Assembly: GCA_035390885.1 (NCBI GenBank)
Contig: DAOOUW010000015.1
Location: 1-42,004 of the forward strand
DNA from: JAOAFT01 sp035390885
GTDB taxonomy: Bacteria; Bacteroidota; Ignavibacteria; UBA10030
DNA length: 42,004 nt
Direction: 5' to 3'
A program made the translations under genes and the position numbers. Of the stretch, positions 15,044 to 24,193 are shown one piece after another. Within the stretch, counting starts at the first letter, position 1, and the number at the start of each line of letters is the position of its first letter. Below the pieces are notes generated by a model. It did not search any database. It saw only the letters and a program-made list of their open reading frames with translations, and was not told the DNA's origin.

Positions 15044-16972
15044 ATGAAAAACCAATCCAAGACCATATTGACACTTTCTTTTTCCTTTTTATTGTTCGTT
15101 TCCATCCTTCAAGGACAAAGTAATGTCTTTCCAGTAGAGTCCAACAGCCTAAATGATTTTTCAAATTTGATATCCACACCGATGAGTATTGAACAAGTAT
15201 ATTTCTATAGTTCATCTATTGGATGGGCTTATGGAAGTAATGGACATTTACTAAAAACAACCAATGGTGGAAAACAATGGATACAGCAAGATGCTTTGAC
15301 AAATGATTTCATACTGAAATCTCATTTCGTCAATGAAAATGTCGGATGGATTTGCGGGTTGAACAGTCTTCTGAGAAAAACAACCGATGGGGGAAAAACT
15401 TGGACAGTTGTTCAGTTAGACACGAGAATCGATCTCTTTTGGATATTTTTTATCAATGAAAATCGAGGATGGATTGTTGGAGATAATGGATTCGTTTCCA
15501 CAACTACAGATGGAGGATTGCATTGGCATATTCAAAATAGTAATACTTCCTCACAATTAAGAAGCGTAGTATTTGCAGATGTTAACAATGGTTGGGCATG
15601 CGGTAATAATGGTACTGTCATTCACACTACGGATGGCGGACAAACATGGTTGCCTCAAATTACTAATACTAATATTTATCTATGGTGGATTGAATTCGTT
15701 GATTCATTACATGGTTATATAGCAGGTGGCCATTATGATGATAACAGTTCGATTTTCCTTTCTACAACCGATGGAGGAAATAATTGGCAGCCACATGATT
15801 TATCTCAATACTCGTACCCATTATACCCATTATTCAGTGTTGATTTTATTGATAAGGATATTGGATGGACAGTTGGAAGAGGAGGATTAATTCTCAAAAC
15901 TACTGACGGTGGAAATAGTTGGATCGATCAGTCGTATTATCCTCCTTTATGGTTTTCCGATGTTTATTTCCTTAATAAAGACACAGGATATGTATTTAAT
16001 CCGGGTGAAAATTGCAAATTACTCTGCACGACAGATGGCGGTGAAAATTGGGAAGTAAGAAATATTTACGCATCAAATGAGTTTGCTTCTCTTGTTGTTA
16101 AAGACGTTCCTAACGATAATGGCAAAAATGTTTTTCTCTCATGGAAACTCAATACTTCGCCATTGGTTTTAGGAATTACTCGTTTTGATGTTTATAGATA
16201 TGATCTGGGATCCTGGACGTACTTAAACATTAGTGTTCCAGCCTTGAATGATCTCGAATATCAAACCATCGCGCCTACTCTCTATGATTCTACAAAAATT
16301 CACGGTATCTATTATTCGGTCTTTAGAGTAGTAGCACGTACGGCGTATCCATATAATTATTGGATAATTGGACCAGACAGCGGATATTCTGTAGATAATC
16401 TACCTCCGAAAAAACCAAAAAACGGAAAACCCAAAAAGCTATCCGATGGTAAAATACTACTTGAGTGGAACAAAAATGATAATGAATCCGATAATTTTCA
16501 GGATTACGTTATTTATCGTTCAACAAGTACAGATTTCCCTCTATCAGCCGAAACCAGAATTGCTTCTACGACCAGCACATCCTTCATTGATGAAAACGGA
16601 AATGAGAATTTATACTATAAAGTAACCTCACGAGATTCTTCTGGCAACGAAAGCGAACCTCTCCTTCTTTCTTTTGCCGACGTTACACTTGTGGATAAAA
16701 ATACACCGACAACCTTTGAACTTTCTCAAAATCATCCTAATCCGTTCAATCCAACGACTATCATTCCTTTCTCTATTCCTAACCAGGCATTTGTAACATT
16801 AAAGGTATACAATTTACAAGGGAAAGAGGTTGCTACACTTGTTTCCGAAAATCTAGGACCCGGAAACTATACAAGGGAATTTCAGGCGAGCAATTTGTCG
16901 AGCGGGATTTATTTCTATCGTCTGGAAGCAGGAAATTTTTCATCTTCCAAAAAAATGATTATTTTGAAATAA
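15044..16972 (+). CDS. Secreted Ycf48-like beta-propeller protein with T9SS sorting domain
   Basis: This 642-residue exported protein has a signal peptide at 1-24 (ILTLSFSFLLFVSILQGQS). Seven repeats follow at about 45-residue spacing, each with GW..G..G....TTDGG..W, which fits a complete seven-bladed Ycf48/BNR-type propeller. A linker and a fibronectin-III-like domain span about residues 430-555. The last 80 residues are a T9SS C-terminal sorting domain: FELSQNHPNPFNPTTIIPF, then VYNLQGKEVATLV, ending SGIYFYRLEAG...KKMIILK. It should cross the outer membrane by the Por system and be released or anchored at the surface. I use ATG 15044. AGGGAG (15031-15036) fits it with seven bases spacing and is too close to ATG 15038. 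Its ligand or function is unknown. Confidence 0.92.
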   Translation: MKNQSKTILTLSFSFLLFVSILQGQSNVFPVESNSLNDFSNLISTPMSIEQVYFYSSSIGWAYGSNGHLLKTTNGGKQWIQQDALTNDFILKSHFVNENVGWICGLNSLLRKTTDGGKTWTVVQLDTRIDLFWIFFINENRGWIVGDNGFVSTTTDGGLHWHIQNSNTSSQLRSVVFADVNNGWACGNNGTVIHTTDGGQTWLPQITNTNIYLWWIEFVDSLHGYIAGGHYDDNSSIFLSTTDGGNNWQPHDLSQYSYPLYPLFSVDFIDKDIGWTVGRGGLILKTTDGGNSWIDQSYYPPLWFSDVYFLNKDTGYVFNPGENCKLLCTTDGGENWEVRNIYASNEFASLVVKDVPNDNGKNVFLSWKLNTSPLVLGITRFDVYRYDLGSWTYLNISVPALNDLEYQTIAPTLYDSTKIHGIYYSVFRVVARTAYPYNYWIIGPDSGYSVDNLPPKKPKNGKPKKLSDGKILLEWNKNDNESDNFQDYVIYRSTSTDFPLSAETRIASTTSTSFIDENGNENLYYKVTSRDSSGNESEPLLLSFADVTLVDKNTPTTFELSQNHPNPFNPTTIIPFSIPNQAFVTLKVYNLQGKEVATLVSENLGPGNYTREFQASNLSSGIYFYRLEAGNFSSSKKMIILK

Positions 16973-17005
16973 CATTATTGAATTAAGATATTTTTATTTT
17001 TTTCT

Positions 17006-17042
17006 GAGTAATGAGCCAACGACACTGGCTCATTACTCTTTT
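17006..17042 (+). terminator. Rho-independent terminator of the T9SS propeller gene
   Basis: A perfect 13-bp stem (GAGTAATGAGCCA at 17006-17018, TGGCTCATTACTC at 17026-17038) with a 7-nt loop is followed by TTTTAATTT. It lies 33 nt after the stop of the secreted protein. Confidence 0.88.
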
Positions 17043-17117
17043 AATTTCACTTGCAAAGGATACTCGAAACTGCAAAATCTTAAACAATTATTCCTCAGAC
17101 TTTGGAATTCACCTCTA

Positions 17118-18302
17118 GTGGTTGTACTAAAACGATTCTTGCTTCGGTCTTTTCATCTTTTACGCCTCTTCCTTTATTTCCCGTTTGATTCGCTTGTACG
17201 GCGACATACCAACAAAATACAAAACCAGACATTACTCATTATTAAGTTAGAAGGCATTGGAGATTATATTCTATTCAGAAATTTTATCGAGATTCTTAAA
17301 AATCATCCACAATTTTCGGAATATAGAATTACTCTTTGTGGCAATACTTCCTTTAAAAATTTTGCTGAATCTTTCGATTCATCGTTTATTAACGATTTTA
17401 TATGGATGAATCCAAAAAAATTCCAAACAAACCCGTTGTACCGAAAAAAAATGTTACGGGAAATTCGACATCGAGGGTTCGACACTGTAATCTATCCAAC
17501 ACACTCGCGCGACTCACTTCTTGGTGATTCAATTGTACGCTGCTCTGGCGCTCGGAATCGAATTGGTACAGCCGGCGATGATGTCCATGCAAAGGATTGG
17601 GAACGCAAATTCTTTAATCGTTACTATACGCAACTTATTAAAATTCCTGATAATATTTACTTTGAGTTTCTGCGAAACAAAAATTTCTTTGAGCAGCTTC
17701 TCGATGAACAGCTATCCATATCAAAGCCATTTCTTCGTATAACACAGTCATCCTCTTTCGACATACCAAAGCCCTATGTAGTAATGTGTCCTGATGCTCA
17801 ACTCTACAAAAGGCGATGGGACATCAATAATTTCCTCATCTTAAGTGAACATCTTTATAAGCAATACCAACTAATCAGTGTTTATACCGGTGGGAAACCA
17901 ATCGATAGAGAAAATATCGAACTCAAGAATCATCAATTTATAATCGATCTCACTGGAAAGACAACGCTAACGGAAACAGTGGAACTTATTTCTGCAGCGT
18001 CTCTTGTTGTTGCAAACGATACCGGCGTTAGCCATATTGGAGTGGCTCTTGATAAACCTGTTGTGGTAATTTCAAATGGTAACCACTATGGTCGTTTTAC
18101 CTATCTTCCCGAGGTTTATGATAAAATATCCTATGTCTTTCCGCCAAAGTTCTACAAATATAATTTTACATCCGAACAACTGGTTCAAAATTATAAGTAC
18201 GGTTCTTTCCTTAATATCAACACAATAACTATCGAGCAAGTACTTAAAACAGTGCATAATGCTATTAATAATTATTGCAGAGATAAGAACGATTCAAGGT
18301 AG
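17118..18302 (+). CDS. GT9-family glycosyltransferase (ADP-heptose transferase-like)
   Basis: This 394-residue protein has the GT9 N-terminal signature LLIIKLEGIGDYILFRNFIE (about residues 38-57). Its donor-site signature is LVVANDTGVSHIGVALDKPV (about residues 295-314). PDAQLYKRRWDINNF corresponds to the family's KxWP(x)F segment. The family transfers heptose or related sugars from ADP-linked donors to LPS core. The start is uncertain: GTG at 17118 has no visible ribosome site, and the frame stays open upstream into the terminator region without another normal start. A basic, hydrophobic N-terminal extension may contact the membrane. It stands alone on the plus strand, convergent with the next cluster, 14 nt apart. 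Confidence 0.85.
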   Translation: MVVLKRFLLRSFHLLRLFLYFPFDSLVRRHTNKIQNQTLLIIKLEGIGDYILFRNFIEILKNHPQFSEYRITLCGNTSFKNFAESFDSSFINDFIWMNPKKFQTNPLYRKKMLREIRHRGFDTVIYPTHSRDSLLGDSIVRCSGARNRIGTAGDDVHAKDWERKFFNRYYTQLIKIPDNIYFEFLRNKNFFEQLLDEQLSISKPFLRITQSSSFDIPKPYVVMCPDAQLYKRRWDINNFLILSEHLYKQYQLISVYTGGKPIDRENIELKNHQFIIDLTGKTTLTETVELISAASLVVANDTGVSHIGVALDKPVVVISNGNHYGRFTYLPEVYDKISYVFPPKFYKYNFTSEQLVQNYKYGSFLNINTITIEQVLKTVHNAINNYCRDKNDSR

Positions 18303-18316
18303 AGAATTTGCAACAG

Positions 18317-19359
18317 TTAAGACTTTTCAATCGCCTGTTGTATTATGCCTGCAAACTCTTCCGCAATTTTTTCCCGACTGAATTGAAGCGCTAAAAGTGG
18401 ATCGGGTGAGATTGATGCAAGCTGTTCAAAAATATCGTTACAATGATAACTATAGGGGAAAATTTTACCGCTGTTCGTCATTTGTAAAAGTTGAGCAACT
18501 TCTTCATTATCATCGCCAAATGCAATAATTCGATTTCCTGTTCGCATGTATTCAAAAAGTTTCCCTGGCACATGCCTTTTTTCAGTAGCACAAACAAGTA
18601 AATACGACGCATTTACCATTTCCTGCACCACTTTCGAATATGGAAGAAAGCCAAGAATTTCTGTATATGGCGTCAATCCTGCATTATCAATTGCCTGCTG
18701 AATTCCGGGACTAACAGTGCCTGCAAACCGAAGACGTAACTTTCTTCCATTCTGAATTTCTTTATTCACACTTTCCCAAAAATGAACAGGATTCTGAAAA
18801 TCAAAAATATTGCCGGCATGTAAAATCACTTCTTCATCTTGTGGAATTTTCGAGACCGACTGGAAATATTCCTCATTGTATCCCCAATAGCACACAAAGG
18901 ATTTTTTTCCAATCTCTGGATATTTGAGACAATAATGGTTGCGAGTATCGTTTGTTACAAAAATAATACGATCCGCTGATTCCATTACCGAGCGCTCGAG
19001 ATGATTATCAATTGCAAGAGTTAATCGACTGCGNNNNNNNNNNNNNNNNNNNNNNNNNNNNNNNNNNNNNNNNNNNNNNNNNNNNNNNNNNNNNNNNNNN
19101 NNNNNNNNNNNNNNNNNNNNNNNNNNNNNNNNNTATAGAGTCGGAAAGGATCGTTAGATTTTGTTTTAACAAATAATGTATCTGGATCAACTTCTTTGAG
19201 TAGCGTTTCATCTCTCGCAGAAAATGTGTCCTCTTCAACCGTTAAAACGGAAGTTCCCCATCCATATTGCTTTAGATATTTTGAAAGAAAGAGTGGCCAG
19301 TGAACTGTTGCCTTTCCTGAGGGGGGCCAAAAATAAGTTATAAGCAGTATCGATCTCAT
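18317..19359 (-). CDS. GT4-like glycosyltransferase, interrupted by assembly gap
   Basis: This is one gene seen in two pieces around the N run at 19034-19133. The N-terminal piece (19359 down to 19134) encodes SILLITYFWPPSGKATVHW, typical of GT-B enzymes whose start reads 'ITYYWPPSGGAG'. The C-terminal piece stays open from the gap edge through RSRLTLAIDNHLERSVMESA. It then shows VILHAGNIFDFQN, LRLRFAGTVSP and the donor-site segment VPGKLFEYMRTGNRIIAFG. The pieces are out of frame across 100 N, because the N count is a placeholder. About 100 residues are probably missing compared with relatives. Its ATG overlaps the upstream methyltransferase stop (ATGA). It is the last gene of a minus-strand glycan operon. 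Confidence 0.8.
19034..19133. other. Scaffold gap (100 N)
   Basis: Exactly 100 undetermined bases lie inside the GT4-like gene. The flanking frames do not join, so the length is a placeholder. Confidence 0.99.
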
Positions 19360-20174
19360 ACAATCTTTTTCTGAGCAACAACGAGAAGTCCAGCGCCTTT
19401 TGTTTTTTTAGATAAAAAATCAACAAGCATCATCAAGAGGAAAAATGGCAACACAATTATATAATAGAAAGGCAATAGAATAAAAAATATTTTTGAAATA
19501 CCCAGCAGCACCATCGGAATTTTAATCCCAAGTCTCCAAGCAACCATTCCCCAAGAGCCATAAGCATATTCCATTGACTCAATTGAAAATCCTACAGATT
19601 GAAGTTTCCTTCGTAATTCATCAATATTATATCCAACGCGTGCATGCTCACCTATAAAACTCTCATCATCGCCCTCGTGAGCATCGGAACCACCCTGATC
19701 GGAAGGTGTGTTCACAAGAAAGTATCCATTCGGTTTGAGAGCTCGATAGAAATTCTGGAAGACTTTTTCATCATCTTGAATATGTTCCATTACATCAACG
19801 GAAAGGATAAGATCGAACTTATTTTCATGGTCGATACGCGTAAGGTCTTCCACCTTAAAAACACAGCGATGACTTAAACCAACGGCATTAAAAAATTCAG
19901 TACAATCTTTTATCTGATCATCTTTTACATCAACACTATAGAGCGAAACATTTGGGAAGTGAGTAGCAAGATAATAGGAATATTGACCAAAACCGCAACC
20001 AGCATCATAAATAGTAATTGCGCCCTCCATTCTTTGAAGAAGCTGTCGAAGTTGTCGTTTTACATACCATTCCCGTAGAAACATGATGCCAAGAATTTTA
20101 TAAAATATTTTTCGCAAAGATGGATGATGCCGAACGACGGCTCCAAAAATATTTTTGATCGGATCATATTGCAT
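19356..20174 (-). CDS. SAM-dependent methyltransferase with C-terminal membrane segment
   Basis: This is a 272-residue class I methyltransferase. Motif I is IYDAGCGFGQYSYYLA (about 54-69), with VDVKDD at beta2, DLILSVDVMEHIQDDE at beta4 and LKPNGYFLVNTPSD at beta5. An unusual feature for a soluble family is the strongly hydrophobic stretch at about 215-258 (ISKIFFILLPFYYIIVLPFF...). It suggests membrane association, as in enzymes acting on lipid-linked glycans or quinones. It sits between two GT4-type transferases. Its ATG overlaps the upstream stop by one base (TAATG) and its stop overlaps the downstream ATG. The likely role is methylation of a glycan or lipid-linked intermediate (inference). 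Confidence 0.83.
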   Translation of the reverse strand: MQYDPIKNIFGAVVRHHPSLRKIFYKILGIMFLREWYVKRQLRQLLQRMEGAITIYDAGCGFGQYSYYLATHFPNVSLYSVDVKDDQIKDCTEFFNAVGLSHRCVFKVEDLTRIDHENKFDLILSVDVMEHIQDDEKVFQNFYRALKPNGYFLVNTPSDQGGSDAHEGDDESFIGEHARVGYNIDELRRKLQSVGFSIESMEYAYGSWGMVAWRLGIKIPMVLLGISKIFFILLPFYYIIVLPFFLLMMLVDFLSKKTKGAGLLVVAQKKIV

Positions 20175-21068
20175 TATGCTTTTACCTTCTCGTTCTGGAT
20201 TTCCTTTACAAATGCATCAATATTATCTACAAGCGTTTGCCACGAAAAGCGTTTCTTTTCATGCTGGATTTCCTCGAAAAACTGCTGTTCGTAGTTAGAA
20301 CTATAGAATTTAATTACAGCGTCTGCTAATGCAATTGGATCATCTGGCGGTACAATAAAACCTGTAACTCCATCTTTTACAACTTCCGCCAATCCGCCGA
20401 CTTGCGTAACAATAACAGGCTTATTGAAATTGTAGGCAATTTGAACTATTCCGCTCTGGGTTGCTGAACGATATGGAAGAACAACGCAATCGGCAGCAGA
20501 GAAATACAACGCTACTTTGTCATTTGGCGCATACTCTGATACAAAATTTACGCGGTGCGCTACACCTAATGTTTTTGTTAATTCATGATAACGTTCTTCG
20601 TCTTCATAGAATTCGCCAATGACAAGAAGTTGCACATCAATATGCAAAAGAATAATATTCATTGCTTCAAGAAGAATATCCAGTCCTTTGTAAGAACGAA
20701 TATATCCAAAGAAGAGAATGATTCGGTCATTCTTCAAGCCAAGGTTTGCTCGTGCCTCCGATTTATCAATTGCATTACCAAATATCTCATAGACAGGATG
20801 TTCAACGCGACAATACTTTGCATCTGGCAAAAGTCGCTTCAAATCTTTTGCAACCGCATCGGATTGAACAAGGAATCCATCAACTGATGAAAAAGCATAG
20901 CAAGTAAAAAGTTTATCGCCTATCCGTCGCTCGTGAGGAATAACATTATCGCAGATCGCCAGGACAATTGTATTTTTTTTGAATTTTATGATGTGGCAGA
21001 TAGTTCCAAAGCAAGGACCAAAAAATGGCAGCCAGTACTTAAAAATCACAACATCATAGTTTCGTCGC
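20174..21068 (-). CDS. GT4-family glycosyltransferase, 5' end lost in gap
   Basis: The visible part is about 297 residues. The frame is open to the gap edge and reads NYDVVIFKYWLPFFGPC there, an internal GT4 segment. A GTG at 21049 is therefore not the true start. Further motifs are VDGFLVQSDAVAKDLKRL, then RIILFFGYIRSYKGLDILLE (start of the nucleotide-sugar domain). VNFVSEYAPNDKVALYFSAA, SATQSGIVQIAYNFNKPVIV and GGLAEVVKDGVTGFIVPPDD follow. Relatives carry roughly 90-100 more residues at the N-terminus. It transfers a sugar from an activated donor in the surface-glycan pathway, with specificity unknown. The stop overlaps the methyltransferase ATG (TAATG). Confidence 0.87.
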
Positions 21069-21168
21069 NNNNNNNNNNNNNNNNNNNNNNNNNNNNNNNN
21101 NNNNNNNNNNNNNNNNNNNNNNNNNNNNNNNNNNNNNNNNNNNNNNNNNNNNNNNNNNNNNNNNNNNN
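21069..21168. other. Scaffold gap (100 N)
   Basis: Exactly 100 undetermined bases between a GT9 gene missing its last residues and a GT4 gene missing its first 90 or so. The real gap is probably longer than 100 bp. Confidence 0.99.
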
Positions 21169-22203
21169 ATCAAAAACACGTTCTGGTCGCAAATACTGCA
21201 TACAATTGTTAGGGCACGTCGGCGAGAAGTAGCAAGTGCAATCAAAATCAGGCTCAAGAATTTCCCCTAATCCATAGAGTTCGAACTCATGCTTGTTAAA
21301 AATATTATTAAAGAGCACGATTTTCTTTTTTAATCCAATGGTAATATGCATTGCCATAGTTACTGCAGTTACTACAAGATCGCAATGATTAACCAGATTA
21401 ATAAAACCGTTTAAGGGATAATGACCAAAATATTTTGCTCCAGAAACTTTCGCCAACTTTTTATTCTTAGCATCCTCTTGCTCACCGCCGAGGAGTACAA
21501 CCTCATAACCTGCCTTCTTAAGTTCCTTCGCAAGTTTAATCCAATACTCTTCAGGCCAAAGTCGAGATGTCCATCGTCCACCGCAGCCTGTGTTCAAACC
21601 AACGACTTTCTTCCCTTTCGAGAATCGCCATTTTGGATCATTCCATTCTTCATATGGTAAAATATATTCCTCGCCTTCAAACTTGTACCCTGCTATTTCG
21701 AACATTTCTTCTAAATAACTCTTTGTATTGGATTTGTTGATATCATCGAAGAGTCCGGTCATAAATTTATGGTGCGCTGCTTGATTATACGGATGACAGA
21801 CACCGTCAACAAAATCGAATCCATATTTCTTTTTTGCGTTCACCTTATTGAGCAACGCGCAAGCTTCCTTATCTTTATCAAAATTATAGGCAATGGAAAA
21901 TGGCGTTTCAGTTATCGTCATTATGGATTCGAGTTTAAATGGAAGGATAACATCAACTAAGTTCGGTATAATTTCTGGCGTGCGAGTGAGCCACCAAATT
22001 TTTGCCTGAGGAAATTCTCTCTTCAATCGGTAAAGGAGCGGCGTCGTGCGAATGACATCGCCAATAGCTCCCAGCTTAATGATGAGAATATTTTCCTTCA
22101 TAATATCTTTATATGCACAATCCTCACAGTGAACGCCGTTAAGTTTATGCGGTTTGCACGGAACATCGCCTCTGAAATATCTGCATTTAGTTTCTATTTT
22201 CAT
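21169..22203 (-). CDS. GT9-family glycosyltransferase with Cys clusters, 3' end in gap
   Basis: 345 residues are visible and probably only a short C-terminal tail is missing. The protein starts with Cys7, Cys16, Cys26 and Cys29, a putative metal-binding element before the Rossmann domain. It then has ILIIKLGAIGDVIRTTPLLY, the GT9 N-terminal signature. The second half shows VVGLNTGCGGRWTSRLWPEE and CDLVVTAVTMAMHITIGLKK, where relatives with an active ADP-sugar site usually read TGxxH. The end holds a second Cys cluster (CTCYFSPTCPNNC). I recall similar Cys-bearing GT9 proteins in Bacteroidetes-group genomes. AAAGGA lies close to the ATG. It is the first gene of the minus-strand glycan operon. 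Confidence 0.85.
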
Positions 22204-22329
22204 ATCCTTTACCTGGTAATGGTTGAGATTTTTTTCTTTGAAAATTTATTCCATGTTTTCAATTCGATTTGAGATTGGGATGAATAGTAGATCGAGATAA
22301 AAGCATCATCGGACACAAAATTATGCATG

Positions 22330-23292
22330 CTACTCAAGAACCTCTCGAATAGAGTAAATTTTCTCGCTCCGTTGATTTCGGGTAATCATTTCACCGAGCA
22401 AGCCTAACGAAATAAATTGAATTCCGATAATGATGAAAAGCACTCCAACAATAAAGAGCGGACGATTACTTAGCGAAGTATAGCCGAGCAACCATTCGAT
22501 AGAGAGAATTCCGTCAATCACAATACCAATAACGAGTGAAAGAAGTCCCCAGCTTCCAAACAAGTGGAGAGGTCGTTGGGAATATTTTCCTATAAATAAG
22601 ACAGTGAGAAGATCCAAAAATCCACGATAAAATTTTCCGACGGAATATTTTGACGAACCGTATTTTCGAGGATGATGTTGAACTACTTTTTCCCCAACAC
22701 GGAATCCCATTTGATGTACAAGTACAGGAATATACCGATATAAATCTCCATACAATCCAAGCGATTTGGCTACTTCAACTCTGTATGCCTTCAAACCGCA
22801 ATTGAGGTCATGAATTTTTACGCCTGTTAATTTCGATGTAACGAAATTTGCAATTCGTGAAGGAACCGTATAAACAAAAGAATCGTAACGATGTTTCTTC
22901 CAGCCCGAAACTAAATCATATCCCTGCTGAATCATTTCGATCATTGCGGGTACTTCTTCGGGATCATCTTGCAAATCTGCATCCATTGTAACTACAATAT
23001 CTCCGTTCGCTGCTTCAAATCCTGCCATCAGCGCAGCTGCTTTTCCATAGTTCTTTCTAAACCGAATTGCACGCACGAGTTTCGGATTTTGCCGATGAAG
23101 CTGTTTCAACACTTCAAAAGATCCATCTTCACTCCCATCATCAATAAAGAGCGCTTCATAGGAAAGATGTTCTTTTTCCATTACCTGCTGAATGTGCGTA
23201 AACAACTCATTCAATGACTGTTCTTCATCCTTGAGAGGAATGACAAAAGAAAGTTTAGGTTTTTGCTGGTCTTTATTTTTTTTCTTGAACAT
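22330..23292 (-). CDS. GT2 polyprenyl-phosphate sugar transferase (DPM1/ArnC-like)
   Basis: This 320-residue protein has a GT-A domain with LSFVIPLKDEEQSLNELF, FIDDGSEDGS, RKNYGKAAALMAGF and MDADLQDDPEE (catalytic Asp pair). SGWKKHRYDS and LNCGLKAYR follow. Two C-terminal membrane helices lie near residues 240-262 and 275-300. This is the DPM1/GtrB/ArnC layout: transfer of a sugar from a nucleotide donor to undecaprenyl phosphate on the cytoplasmic face. I start at ATG 23292, because the promoter predicted at 23314-23342 lies inside the longer open frame that could begin at 23367. It is divergent from rsmA. The 126 nt before the next minus-strand gene hold nothing clear. Confidence 0.9.
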   Translation of the reverse strand: MFKKKNKDQQKPKLSFVIPLKDEEQSLNELFTHIQQVMEKEHLSYEALFIDDGSEDGSFEVLKQLHRQNPKLVRAIRFRKNYGKAAALMAGFEAANGDIVVTMDADLQDDPEEVPAMIEMIQQGYDLVSGWKKHRYDSFVYTVPSRIANFVTSKLTGVKIHDLNCGLKAYRVEVAKSLGLYGDLYRYIPVLVHQMGFRVGEKVVQHHPRKYGSSKYSVGKFYRGFLDLLTVLFIGKYSQRPLHLFGSWGLLSLVIGIVIDGILSIEWLLGYTSLSNRPLFIVGVLFIIIGIQFISLGLLGEMITRNQRSEKIYSIREVLE

Positions 23293-23313
23293 AGCACATC
23301 TATCGTTTTGAAA

Positions 23314-23342
23314 ATTATAATGTTTAATTATTCCATAAGCAA
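23314..23342 (-). promoter_or_regulatory. Promoter of the GT2 gene
   Basis: On the minus strand TTGCTT (23342-23337) and a perfect TATAAT (23319-23314) are separated by 17 nt. Predicted start near 23307, about 15 nt before the ATG at 23292. Confidence 0.55.
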
Positions 23343-23348
23343 GATTCA

Positions 23349-23377
23349 TTGAACTTCCACACGCCATTCGCTATATT
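23349..23377 (+). promoter_or_regulatory. Promoter of rsmA operon
   Basis: TTGAAC (23349-23354) and TATATT (23372-23377) are separated by 17 nt. The predicted start falls only about six bases before the rsmA ATG, so the message would be nearly leaderless. It is back-to-back with the GT2 promoter. Confidence 0.5.
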
Positions 23378-23389
23378 AAACATAACGTT

Positions 23390-24193
23390 ATGAACTATAC
23401 GATTGTAAAACCAAAAAAATCTTTAGGACAGCATTTCTTGCGGGATGGAAATATCCTGCGAAAAATTGTAAACTCCTTAGAGCTTCAAGAAGGTGAAGTA
23501 CTACTTGAAATCGGTGCAGGAGATGGCTCATTAACAAGACTTCTGGCGACATTTCCTATAACGCTTATCGCTGTAGAGATCGATAAGCGAATTATTCAAC
23601 AGCTCCGGGATGAATTTGGGAATCATGTTCAAATAATCAATAAGGACATACGTTCATTAAACATTACAGAACTATCTGCATCAATGAGGAAGAAGCTTCG
23701 AATCGTTGGAAATATTCCGTACTATCTCACGAGCGATATTCTCTTCCACATCTATCAACATCATACAGCAATCGCTGATGCAACACTTATGATGCAGCGC
23801 GAAGTTGCAGAACGTCTTGTCGCTTCTCCAAATACAAAAGAATACGGCATTCTTTCTGTGATGACTCAATTCTATTGCGTCCCAGAGATCCTTTTTTCCG
23901 TTTCTCGAAATGTATTCTTTCCTAAACCAAATGTTGACTCAGCAGTCGTACATTTGGTTACAAAAAATGATTTACCTTCAATCGATGAAGAAAATCTAAA
24001 AAAAATAGTACGAGCTACTTTTGGAAAGCGTCGGAAAACGCTCCGGAATAGTCTTATGTATTCAGGCGTGGAAAAAGAAGCTTTACTTTTGCTCGATTTT
24101 AATCTCGAACGACGACCTGAATCTTTAACAGTAACTGAATTCATCCAACTTACGGATCAACTTGCAAAGCAACCCTTACCACGCCATGATTAA
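23390..24193 (+). CDS. rsmA: 16S rRNA (A1518/A1519-N6)-dimethyltransferase
   Basis: This is RsmA/KsgA, which dimethylates two adjacent adenines in helix 45 of 16S rRNA late in small-subunit assembly. The 267-residue product has the family N-terminus KKSLGQHFLRD and SAM motif I LLEIGAGDGSLT (38-49). Motif II acidic residue lies in AVEIDKR, and the catalytic NIPYYL stands at 108-113. VERLFF-type downstream segments include MMQREVAERL and VFFPKPNVDSAVV. The C-terminal helical domain has FGKRRKTLRNSL. Length is normal. It heads a plus-strand operon and its last eight bases overlap the next gene's start. The ATG at 23390 is supported by the predicted promoter and conserved N-terminus. Confidence 0.97.
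   Translation: MNYTIVKPKKSLGQHFLRDGNILRKIVNSLELQEGEVLLEIGAGDGSLTRLLATFPITLIAVEIDKRIIQQLRDEFGNHVQIINKDIRSLNITELSASMRKKLRIVGNIPYYLTSDILFHIYQHHTAIADATLMMQREVAERLVASPNTKEYGILSVMTQFYCVPEILFSVSRNVFFPKPNVDSAVVHLVTKNDLPSIDEENLKKIVRATFGKRRKTLRNSLMYSGVEKEALLLLDFNLERRPESLTVTEFIQLTDQLAKQPLPRHD

Noticed and set aside
18985..19133. Frameshift or pseudogene in the GT4-like gene
   Set aside because: The frame break coincides exactly with a 100-N placeholder, and both flanks are conserved and open to the gap edge.
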